From positions 1 to 5,332 of the forward strand of contig JAVVFI010000374.1 of NCBI GenBank assembly GCA_032250555.1: a stretch of DNA of 5,332 nucleotides, in the 5' to 3' direction. Both the position numbers and the translations under genes were made by a program. Shown here piece by piece: positions 1 to 5,265 of this stretch (position 1 is its first letter; each line of letters starts with the position of its first letter). Below the pieces are notes generated by a model. That model was not told the origin of the DNA, did not search any database, and saw only the letters and a program-made list of their open reading frames with translations. This DNA is from NIOZ-UU13 sp032250555 (GTDB taxonomy: Bacteria > Planctomycetota > Phycisphaerae > Sedimentisphaerales > Anaerobacaceae).

Positions 1-127
1 CGGCAAAGACCTCCGGCTGAACATTTTCATCAGGCGTGCCGCGCTGGTCGAGACGTTCAATCAGTCGAATACGGTCGCGGAACATCGCGGCTTTTTCGTA
101 TTCAAATTTCTCGGATGCCTCTGCCAT
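1..127 (-). CDS. uvrC: UvrC continuation (UVR motif), in frame after the amber codon, partial at left edge
   Basis: This is the same reading frame as the 140-811 segment, resumed after the TAG at 140-142 and open to the window edge. From the ATG at 125-127 it gives 42 residues. They begin MAEASEKFEYEKAAMFRDRI, a clear UVR motif (the UvrB-interacting helical hairpin found mid-protein in UvrC), and continue with DQRGTPDENVQPEVF, which resembles the stretch that follows it in UvrC. Between the TAG and this ATG lie only four codons (L, R, K, Q). Reinitiation at the ATG 12 nt after the stop is conceivable, but the upstream TTGAGAAAACAA is a poor ribosome site. More likely the two pieces are one gene split by a nonsense mutation or a sequencing error, or joined by amber readthrough. 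The rest of the protein, including the C-terminal RNase H-like nuclease if present, lies outside the window. Confidence 0.8.
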   Translation of the reverse strand, partial: MAEASEKFEYEKAAMFRDRIRLIERLDQRGTPDENVQPEVFA

Positions 128-139
128 TTGTTTTCTCAA

Positions 140-811
140 CTAGCGCAGGATAATCGAACGCTTCGAACGCAGAAATTTTACAAGGTCTGTAATAATTTTT
201 TTGTATTCGTGCTTGTCAATTTTCGCTCCGCACGGAGCGGTACACTGTTTTATGCTGTATAAAAGACATGGCCGAAAGAATCTTCTATTGCTGTCGTCTT
301 CGCTGATATTCAGATTGCACGTTCGAAACCTGAATATCTTCTGTAATACCACAAGAACCCCCCGCAGGTCTTTTGCACTGGTGAAAGGTCCGAATAACCT
401 GCTGCCTTTATTACGAGGCTTCCGTGTTATATAGACGCCCGGAAAATCTTCCCTGCTGGTAATTTCCAGATAAGGGAACGTTTTATCATCAATAAGGTCG
501 GTATTATAGGGCGGACGGATATCTTTAACAAGACGGGCTTCTTTGAGCACCGCATCGACTTCGTTCGCTGTTTCGAGAAAATCAACAGTTTCGACCTTAC
601 AGAGCATTTCAACTATTTTTGGCCCGCGTGATGAAATAAGGTCAACTCCAGGCTGAAAGTAGCTTGCTGCTCGGCTGCGCAGGTTTTTCGCCTTACCGAT
701 ATAAAGGACCTTATCCCCGGAATCCTTCATAAAATAAAGCCCCGGCCCGGCCGGAAAGCTCTTAATCTTTGCACGAATCTTTTCAATTTGTCTATTTGTG
801 TTAGCTGACAT
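140..811 (-). CDS. uvrC: UvrC N-terminal portion (GIY-YIG nuclease and Cys cluster), ended by an in-frame TAG
   Basis: UvrC is the nuclease of the UvrABC nucleotide-excision-repair system; its N-terminal GIY-YIG domain makes the 3' incision beside a lesion held by UvrB. Visible here (223 residues) are the GIY-YIG signature, GPGLYFMKD at 22-30 and LYIGKAKNLRSR at 36-47, then TANEVDAVLKEARLVKDIRP at 81-100, where E84 aligns with the catalytic-glutamate region, and LFGPFTSAKDLR at 139-150. Four cysteines, C165, C182, C190 and C194, match the cluster that binds an iron-sulfur centre in UvrC. The ATG at 811 is the first usable start because an in-frame TAA lies 12 nt upstream (821-823); no clear Shine-Dalgarno is seen. 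Full UvrC is usually around 600 residues, and this frame stops at TAG 140-142 just before the UVR motif, which continues in frame beyond. A Cho-like short nuclease is an alternative, but the continuation argues for an interrupted uvrC. Confidence 0.88.
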   Translation of the reverse strand: MSANTNRQIEKIRAKIKSFPAGPGLYFMKDSGDKVLYIGKAKNLRSRAASYFQPGVDLISSRGPKIVEMLCKVETVDFLETANEVDAVLKEARLVKDIRPPYNTDLIDDKTFPYLEITSREDFPGVYITRKPRNKGSRLFGPFTSAKDLRGVLVVLQKIFRFRTCNLNISEDDSNRRFFRPCLLYSIKQCTAPCGAKIDKHEYKKIITDLVKFLRSKRSIILR

Positions 812-820
812 ATCGTTATT

Positions 821-836
821 TTAACATCATTGTTAA
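821..836. promoter_or_regulatory. Perfect 16-bp palindrome upstream of uvrC, possible operator
   Basis: TTAACATCATTGTTAA is an inverted repeat of TTAACA around a 4-nt spacer, beginning 10 nt upstream of the uvrC ATG. On the minus strand a weak promoter can be drawn just upstream: TTGTTG (859-864), a 16-nt spacer, then GATAAC (837-842). It would place the transcription start inside the palindrome, as for a repressor site. It does not match the LexA consensus forms I know (CGAAC-N4-GTTCG or CTGT-N8-ACAG). In AT-rich DNA this could be chance. Confidence 0.25.
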
Positions 837-1003
837 GTTATCAAAAATAGATTGCCGCCAACAAAAAAAAATTTTCTTCATAGATTCAGTAACTACAAGG
901 ACTAAGAGCAAGACAAAAATTTTTATCAGGAAATTTAAAAATTTGGGCTTTACACTTTATCAAAATTTCATTAATTTGCCGATACTGATTCTTAAGGGAG
1001 TTA

Positions 1004-1019
1004 ACACTATATCTTGCTT
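1004..1019. promoter_or_regulatory. NrdR box 1 (upstream)
   Basis: ACACTATATCTTGCTT matches the NrdR-box consensus acaCwAtATaTwGtgt at 13 of 16 positions, including the core CTATAT and the G. NrdR is the Zn-finger/ATP-cone repressor that senses ATP versus dATP and represses ribonucleotide reductase operons. The box overlaps the candidate -35 hexamer TTGCTT (1014-1019) of nrdJ and pairs with a second box 30 bp downstream, the roughly three-helical-turn spacing typical of tandem NrdR sites. Confidence 0.7.
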
Positions 1020-1043
1020 AATTCCCGGTCATTTTACTATATA
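1014..1043 (+). promoter_or_regulatory. Candidate sigma70-type promoter of nrdJ
   Basis: TTGCTT (1014-1019) and TATATA (1038-1043) are separated by 18 nt, with start of transcription expected near 1050 and a leader of about 25 nt. The hexamers are embedded in the two NrdR boxes, consistent with direct repression. TACTAT at 1035-1040 (15-nt spacing) and TATATT at 1040-1045 (20-nt spacing) are alternative -10 elements, so the exact register is uncertain. Confidence 0.45.
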
Positions 1044-1049
1044 TTGTGG
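1034..1049. promoter_or_regulatory. NrdR box 2 (promoter-proximal)
   Basis: TTACTATATATTGTGG matches the NrdR-box consensus acaCwAtATaTwGtgt at 13 of 16 positions with an unbroken core from ACTATATATTGTG. It overlaps the candidate -10 element of nrdJ, so NrdR bound here and at box 1 should block RNA polymerase when dATP is plentiful. A 14-nt linker (1020-1033) separates the boxes. Two well-matched sites immediately before a ribonucleotide reductase gene make a chance match unlikely. Confidence 0.75.
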
Positions 1050-1061
1050 TCTTTTTTTCGC

Positions 1062-1068
1062 AGGGAGG
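1062..1068 (+). promoter_or_regulatory. Shine-Dalgarno site of nrdJ
   Basis: AGGGAGG lies 6 nt before the ATG at 1075, a strong ribosome-binding site that fixes the nrdJ start. The divergent uvrC gene has no comparable site, suggesting nrdJ is translated much more efficiently. Confidence 0.8.
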
Positions 1069-1074
1069 CGTTAA

Positions 1075-4000
1075 ATGTCGTATAAATTCGACCCGGAAAA
1101 TCCTTTCACTACAGAGAAATCGCAACCGGAAATGGCTGTAAATACAGACCAATCAAAGGGTTTACAGATGAAGCCTTTCTTTTCAACCCCGAGAGTACAT
1201 CCTTTCGACCAGCTCGAATGGGAAACACGTTCGGCAAAAATTACCGACGACAGCGGAAAAGCGATCTTCGAACAGGACAATATTGAAGTTCCAGCTTCAT
1301 GGAGTCAATTGGCGACAAAAGTTGTGGCCAGCAAATACTTTTATGGTGATATCGAAACCGGCCAGCGGGAGAATTCGGTTAAACAGCTTGTACACAGGGT
1401 TTGCAAAGCAATCGCAGATCGAGGCAGAAAAGACGGTTACTTTGCTACCGACGAAGACGCTGAGATATTCTACAACGAATTAGCATGGTTATGCGTCAAT
1501 CAATATGGTGCGTTTAATTCACCTGTATGGTTTAATGTGGGCCTTTTGGATGTCTATGGCGTTGCCGGCGGCAAGCACAATTTCCGTTGGGACCCCAAGA
1601 AACAGACAGCGGTTCCCTGTGAGAATAGTTACGAATATCCGCAGTCATCGGCCTGTTTTATACAGTCTGTTAAGGACTCGATGCAGGACATAATGCGGCT
1701 GGCAACCAGCGAAGCAATGCTCTTCAAGCACGGCTCGGGAACTGGAACAGATCTTTCCACATTGCGAAGCAGTAAAGAAAAATTATCAGGCGGCGGCAAG
1801 CCTTCAGGCCCTTTAAGTTTTATGAGGGTCTATGACCAGATAGCGGCCGTAATCAAATCCGGCGGAAAAACCCGGCGAGCCGCAAAGATGCAGTCGCTGA
1901 AGGTTGGCCATCCTGATATTAAGGAATTCATTACCTGCAAAACCGAAGAAGAGAAAAAAGCCTGGGCGCTTATCGAGGCCGGCTACGACAAAGACCACAA
2001 CAACGAGGCATACAGCAGCGTAATGTTTCAGAATGCCAACCTTTCAGTCCGCGTAACCGACGAGTTCATGCAGGCAGTGGAAAAGGAAGACACCTGGACC
2101 ACCTACTCTGTAACGACCGGCGAGAAGATGGATGAGCATTCCGCACGCGAGCTGATGGACCTGATTGCCGAAGGTACAAGGATTTGCGGCGACCCCGGCC
2201 TCCAGTACCACAGCACGATAAACCGCTGGCACACCTGCCCCAACTCCGGCCCGATTAACGCCTCGAATCCATGCAGTGAATACATGTTCGTCGATGACTC
2301 GGCCTGCAATCTGGCTTCCCTGAATCTTTTGAAGTTCCGAAATGAAGACGCCTCTTTTGATATCGAAAGTTTCAAAAAGGCAATTCGGATATTCATCATT
2401 GCTCAGGAAATTCTGGTTGATAATGGAAGTTATCCCGACAAGGAAGTTGCCGTGAACAGTCATCTATACCGTCCGCTCGGGCTTGGCTATGCAAATCTCG
2501 GCTCTCTTATGATGAGCCTGGCGTTTCCTTATGATTCCGACCAGGCTCGGGCAATCGGCGGGGCTATCAGTGCTGTTATGACCGGAACCGCCTATGCCGC
2601 CAGCGCCGAAATAGCCGACATGAAAGAACCTTTCGAGCAGTTCAGCAACAACCGCGACGCTATGCTCAAGGTTATCAATATGCATCGCAAGCACGCTTAT
2701 GATATCCCCGAGACTCATTGCCCGGACTACCTGCGCAACGCTGCCAAGGATGCCTGGGACCAGGCTTTTGACGCTGGCTCCAAATCCGGCTTCCGAAACG
2801 CCCAGGCTACCGTGCTCGCGCCGACGGGTACTATTGGTTTCCTGATGGATTGTGATACAACCGGCATCGAGCCCGATATAGCGCTGGTTAAGTATAAATT
2901 ATTGGCTGGCGGCGGAATGCTTAAGCTTGTCAACAAGACCGTGCCGATGGCCCTTGAACGCCTCGGCTATAGTGCCGATGAGGTCATATCCATCTGCGAC
3001 TACATAGATGAAAATGACACTATCGAGGGGGCCAAAGATTTTAATCCGGACCATTTGCAGGTCTTCGATTGTGCTTTTAAGCCGCGTAACGGCAAACGCT
3101 TTATCAATTACCTGGCGCATCTTCAAATGATGGCTGCGGTACAGCCCTTTATATCAGGCGCCATAAGCAAAACCATCAACATGCCCGAAGAAAGTACAAC
3201 CGAAAGTATTGCCGCCGCATACATGGAAGGATGGAAGCTCGGATTAAAGGCGGTTGCCATATATCGGGACGGCTCGAAAAAGCTTCAGCCCGTCTCTACC
3301 AAAAAGCACAAGGATACCAAGGCAAAACCCGCCGAGGCATCCGCACCGGCCAGGCCGTTCAGAAAACGACTGCCGGATACCAGACACAGTATTACGCACA
3401 AGTTCTCTGTACAGGGACATGAAGGCTACTTAACGGTGGGGCTATATGAGGACGGTCAGCCTGGTGAGTTGTTTATCACTATGGCCAAGGAGGGCAGCAC
3501 CGTTGGTGGTCTTATGGATGTGATAGGTACCTGTACTTCGATGGCACTGCAATACGGCGTGCCTTTAATAACCCTTGTGGACAAATTCCGCCACGCACGG
3601 TTCGAGCCGTCAGGCATGACCTCGAACAGGGACATTCCATTTGCGAAAAGCCTGATTGACTACATTTTCTGCTGGCTCGGCTGCCAGTTTATGCCCGGCT
3701 ACGCCGACAAAAACACCCCCAACAGGACCGCCGCCCCGAAGGACAACAAAAATACCACAACCGCCAGGGAAGTAGTGGAAAAAACAAAAGACCTCGCAAA
3801 GAAAATTGCCGAGGCAAAAACCGAATCAAAAAGCAAAACCAGGGCCGCCGCGCCCAAAAAACCGATTATTTCAGCTTCGGCTTCAAAGCCTCTCAGGCAG
3901 CCTTCTTTAGAGCCGAAAATTATTTCCGCTCCGTTGGGAGTTCCTTCCAAGGGCGCTGCCCTTATAAAGGAGTCCACCGACCCTGCCGGCCGAATCAGCG

Positions 4001-4194
4001 CTCTCGTCGCCTCAACCATTACAGAGACATCCGGCCAATTACAATCTGAAGCAAAGACTTTAGAGCAGTTCAACGCACAGTTTTCCCACTTCACCGGCGA
4101 TGCCCCCGCCTGCGATGTATGCGGCTCTATCACCGTCAGAAACGGAACATGCTACAAATGCTTCAACTGCGGTAACTCAATGGGCTGCTCCTGA
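1075..4194 (+). CDS. nrdJ: Adenosylcobalamin-dependent (class II) ribonucleoside-diphosphate reductase
   Basis: This cytosolic enzyme reduces ribonucleotides to deoxyribonucleotides using a radical generated from adenosylcobalamin, so it works with or without oxygen. All 1039 residues are intact. Active-site residues fit the family: redox-pair cysteines C194 (SSACFIQS) and C411 (SACNLASLN), and the radical motif N398-P-C400-S-E402 with C400 as the thiyl cysteine. The 11-residue C400-C411 spacing equals that of C322-C333 in Thermotoga NrdJ. Other landmarks are PTGTIGFLMDC at 583-593 and AAVQPFISGAISKTIN at 687-702. A basic linker (about 740-762) leads to a TSCPD-type domain (about 763-876, ending GCQFMPGY). 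A Lys/Ala/Pro-rich linker (877 to about 1000) leads to a tail with C1013, C1016, C1026, C1029, C1032 and C1038, where a zinc site and the thiol pair that re-reduces the active site are expected. No N-terminal ATP-cone is apparent. Start set by the strong Shine-Dalgarno. Transcription is probably repressed by NrdR; no cobalamin riboswitch was recognised in the short leader. Confidence 0.97.
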   Translation: MSYKFDPENPFTTEKSQPEMAVNTDQSKGLQMKPFFSTPRVHPFDQLEWETRSAKITDDSGKAIFEQDNIEVPASWSQLATKVVASKYFYGDIETGQRENSVKQLVHRVCKAIADRGRKDGYFATDEDAEIFYNELAWLCVNQYGAFNSPVWFNVGLLDVYGVAGGKHNFRWDPKKQTAVPCENSYEYPQSSACFIQSVKDSMQDIMRLATSEAMLFKHGSGTGTDLSTLRSSKEKLSGGGKPSGPLSFMRVYDQIAAVIKSGGKTRRAAKMQSLKVGHPDIKEFITCKTEEEKKAWALIEAGYDKDHNNEAYSSVMFQNANLSVRVTDEFMQAVEKEDTWTTYSVTTGEKMDEHSARELMDLIAEGTRICGDPGLQYHSTINRWHTCPNSGPINASNPCSEYMFVDDSACNLASLNLLKFRNEDASFDIESFKKAIRIFIIAQEILVDNGSYPDKEVAVNSHLYRPLGLGYANLGSLMMSLAFPYDSDQARAIGGAISAVMTGTAYAASAEIADMKEPFEQFSNNRDAMLKVINMHRKHAYDIPETHCPDYLRNAAKDAWDQAFDAGSKSGFRNAQATVLAPTGTIGFLMDCDTTGIEPDIALVKYKLLAGGGMLKLVNKTVPMALERLGYSADEVISICDYIDENDTIEGAKDFNPDHLQVFDCAFKPRNGKRFINYLAHLQMMAAVQPFISGAISKTINMPEESTTESIAAAYMEGWKLGLKAVAIYRDGSKKLQPVSTKKHKDTKAKPAEASAPARPFRKRLPDTRHSITHKFSVQGHEGYLTVGLYEDGQPGELFITMAKEGSTVGGLMDVIGTCTSMALQYGVPLITLVDKFRHARFEPSGMTSNRDIPFAKSLIDYIFCWLGCQFMPGYADKNTPNRTAAPKDNKNTTTAREVVEKTKDLAKKIAEAKTESKSKTRAAAPKKPIISASASKPLRQPSLEPKIISAPLGVPSKGAALIKESTDPAGRISALVASTITETSGQLQSEAKTLEQFNAQFSHFTGDAPACDVCGSITVRNGTCYKCFNCGNSMGCS

Positions 4195-4230
4195 AAAATC
4201 GATTATTGACAATTTATTATTGGGATAGTT

Positions 4231-4659
4231 ATGGGTGGTCTTAGAAAACTCAGGAGGAGGAGCCGCAGCAGGCAATATGAAGTTGAGCCTCTGCTGCCGC
4301 AACAATCTTTTCACGTCAGAAAGATGTCGGAAGTCATCCTTGATTTCGCTGAGCCGCTGCTGAATGCCATTGATGATGACGATGAGCTTTTTGAAGAAGT
4401 TATCGGCTTTGCTGTGATCTGCTGGAACGCTTCTTTTTTGCCGGAAAAGGAACAGAAACAGATATTTTGTTCTATGGTCGATGGAATGGCAAAATCTGAT
4501 GTATTGCTGCGTCTCAGTGTCCAAAATGATATACGAATACTCTTGGATCGCAAAAAGACCTTTTTCGCAGACGACAAAAGGATGTTAATAGAATTTGAAG
4601 TTGTTAAAGAAAATGGCTCCCGCTGTTTATTGGCAATGTCCGCTCTTATAAAGGATTGA
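4231..4659 (+). CDS. Hypothetical protein downstream of nrdJ, 142 residues
   Basis: I do not recognise this family. The predicted protein starts with a very basic stretch (RKLRRRSRSR, residues 5-14). A mainly helical, soluble-looking body follows: MSEVILDFAEPLL at 32-44, an acidic run DDDDELFEE at 48-56, then AVICWNASFLPEKEQKQIF at 61-79. The end is less acidic (SVQNDIRILLDRKKTFF at 96-112, then LIEFEVVKENGSRCLLAMSA at 119-138). There is no signal peptide, membrane segment or obvious catalytic motif; three scattered cysteines (C65, C80, C133) form no metal site. It begins 36 nt after nrdJ on the same strand and precedes the terminator, so co-transcription is likely. Start choice is uncertain: the ATG at 4231 has no good Shine-Dalgarno, and the ATG at 4324 (residue 32) is an alternative that drops the Arg-rich leader. 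The length, ordinary composition and lack of a better overlapping frame support a real gene. A role linked to NrdJ would be guesswork from position. Confidence 0.72.
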   Translation: MGGLRKLRRRSRSRQYEVEPLLPQQSFHVRKMSEVILDFAEPLLNAIDDDDELFEEVIGFAVICWNASFLPEKEQKQIFCSMVDGMAKSDVLLRLSVQNDIRILLDRKKTFFADDKRMLIEFEVVKENGSRCLLAMSALIKD

Positions 4660-4706
4660 GTTGACGAAACTTTCCGGGGTGTTCATAAATCCAAATCCGA
4701 ATGTAG

Positions 4707-4733
4707 GGGCAACCCCACGTGGTTGCCCTTTTT
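4707..4733 (+). terminator. Intrinsic terminator after the nrdJ operon
   Basis: An 8-bp perfect stem, GGGCAACC (4707-4714) with GGTTGCCC (4721-4728), closes a 6-nt loop and is followed directly by TTTTT. It lies 48 nt after the stop of the 142-residue gene, the right place to end an nrdJ-plus-hypothetical transcript. The GTAGGGGCAACC...GGTTGCCC form also resembles dispersed REP-like hairpins, so it may be a repeat recruited as a terminator. Confidence 0.75.
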
Positions 4734-4736
4734 GTC

Positions 4737-4770
4737 TTTCCAATTAACAATTCTCCAATTCCCTAATTCC
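4737..4770 (+). repeat. C/T/A-rich CTAATT block 1
   Basis: This low-complexity stretch directly precedes repeat copy A and contains AATTCCCTAATT (4757-4768), found again exactly in block 3 (5187-5198). It is not coding in any frame. Confidence 0.5.
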
Positions 4771-4774
4771 CCCG

Positions 4775-4861
4775 TGTCACTCCGACCGAGTCATAGCCGA
4801 GTGGAGGGATCTGGCTTACGTAATTAATAACTTATACATTTTTACAATGGAAAGCCAACGG
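4775..4861 (+). repeat. Dispersed non-coding repeat, copy A
   Basis: The copy runs from TGTCACTCCGACCGAG through GAGTGGAGGGATCTGGC to AGCCAACGG. It aligns over its 87 bp with copy B (4929-5014). The best-conserved parts are CGACCGA, GAGTGGAG(G/A)(G/A)ATCTGGC and the terminal AGCCAACGG. The 5' third can fold weakly (CTCC with GGAG). No reading frame is preserved, so this is a non-coding intergenic repeat. Confidence 0.75.
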
Positions 4862-4894
4862 TTCTGAAATCTAAAAGTCTTTTCCTTTTTTCTT

Positions 4895-4928
4895 TCAAAT
4901 CTCCAATCTCTAATCAACTAATTCTCTC
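4895..4928 (+). repeat. C/T/A-rich CTAATT block 2
   Basis: This block directly precedes repeat copy B and ends with AACTAATTCTC (4916-4926), found again exactly in block 3 (5199-5209). Its position relative to copy B matches that of block 1 relative to copy A, so block plus repeat appears to be one composite unit. Confidence 0.5.
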
Positions 4929-5014
4929 TGTCATTTCGACCGAACAAAGTGAGTGGAGAAATCTGGCCTGCAAAATTACGTTAGTACACGTTTAAAAAGA
5001 AGGGAAGCCAACGG
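4929..5014 (+). repeat. Dispersed non-coding repeat, copy B
   Basis: The copy starts TGTCATTTCGACCGAAC, carries GAGTGGAGAAATCTGGC and ends AGCCAACGG, 154 bp after the start of copy A. Where copy A has CACTCC and GGAGGG, this copy has CATTTC and GAGAAAT, and ATTTC (4933-4937) can pair with GAAAT (4958-4962). The substitutions partly preserve pairing, hinting that the RNA or DNA hairpin matters. Its middle, GCAAAATTACGTTAGTACAC, is shared with copy C. Confidence 0.75.
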
Positions 5015-5102
5015 ATATAAACTCATGTAAAATATAATCAATCTCAAAGGCTTGTCCCCGAATACATCCGCAAGCAGCGAGTAGAAAGAACTGTCACCTT
5101 AG

Positions 5103-5180
5103 TTTATCCTGAGCTTGTCGAAGGAACCGCAGTGGAGGGATCTGCCCGCAAAATTACATTTGTTCACTTGTTAAATCTGA
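5103..5180 (+). repeat. Dispersed non-coding repeat, copy C (hybrid 5' end)
   Basis: The 3' half, GTGGAGGGATCTGCCCGC followed by AAAATTACATTTGTTCAC and TTAAA, aligns with copy B. The 5' half is a different motif, TTATCCTGAGCTTGTCGAAGG, itself a short hairpin-like sequence (TCCT with AGGA) of a kind seen dispersed between genes in many bacterial genomes. The AGCCAACGG end of copies A and B is missing; a CTAATT block follows instead. Confidence 0.6.
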
Positions 5181-5209
5181 AATCTTAATTCCCTAATTAA
5201 CTAATTCTC
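5174..5209 (+). repeat. C/T/A-rich CTAATT block 3
   Basis: This block follows copy C rather than preceding it and contains both the AATTCCCTAATT of block 1 and the AACTAATTCTC of block 2, so it is the most complete version. It may begin a further composite unit whose downstream part is missing. An 18-bp perfect AT palindrome (5208-5225, A6-TA-T6 core) abuts its end. Confidence 0.45.
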
Positions 5210-5265
5210 AAAAAATATTTTTTGATTTTTAATCTGTAATTTTGCTTTTTACATCTTGGTTTTCT

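Larger units (their letters stand above)
4660..5265. other. Gene-free intergenic stretch with terminator and repeats
   Basis: About 600 bp with no reading frame that looks coding on either strand. It contains the terminator (4707-4733), three CTAATT blocks and repeat copies A to C. The parts between them (about 4862-4894, 5015-5102 and 5210-5265) are AT-rich and show no further structure I can name, apart from the AT palindrome at 5208-5225. No tRNA, transposase remnant or CRISPR-like spacing is visible. Confidence 0.7.

Noticed and set aside
812..1074. Cobalamin riboswitch upstream of nrdJ
   Set aside because: The enzyme uses adenosylcobalamin, so I looked for one, but the likely leader is about 25 nt and no B12-box-like conserved elements were recognised. 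The NrdR boxes explain regulation better.
2044..2463. Antisense 139-codon open frame inside nrdJ
   Set aside because: It lies opposite the active-site coding region of nrdJ and has no recognisable domain or ribosome-binding site; it is a by-product of codon use in the real gene.
3699..4133. Antisense 144-codon open frame with hydrophobic stretches
   Set aside because: It is the exact antisense of the Lys/Ala/Pro-rich linker of NrdJ; reversed Lys and Glu codons read as Phe, Leu and Val, giving false membrane-like segments. No ribosome site or independent support.
4206..4234. TTGACA (4206-4211) as an internal promoter for the 142-residue gene
   Set aside because: The -35 match is perfect, but the sequence 17 nt downstream (TTATGG) is a poor -10 and overlaps the start codon. 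GATAGT at 4224-4229 is too close (12-nt spacing). Readthrough from nrdJ is simpler.
4252..4260. AGGAGGAGG as a Shine-Dalgarno
   Set aside because: It encodes Arg residues in the 142-residue protein. No in-frame start lies at a proper distance, and the ATG at 4277 is out of frame and opens only a 28-codon frame.
4177..4577. Two antisense frames overlapping the 142-residue gene
   Set aside because: Low-complexity Ser/Lys runs arise from reading GAT/GAA repeats backwards. The plus-strand frame has better composition and fits the operon.
4737..5209. CRISPR array
   Set aside because: The repeats are only three, 78-87 bp long, diverged and unequally spaced, with no spacer-like unique segments of constant length and no cas genes nearby.
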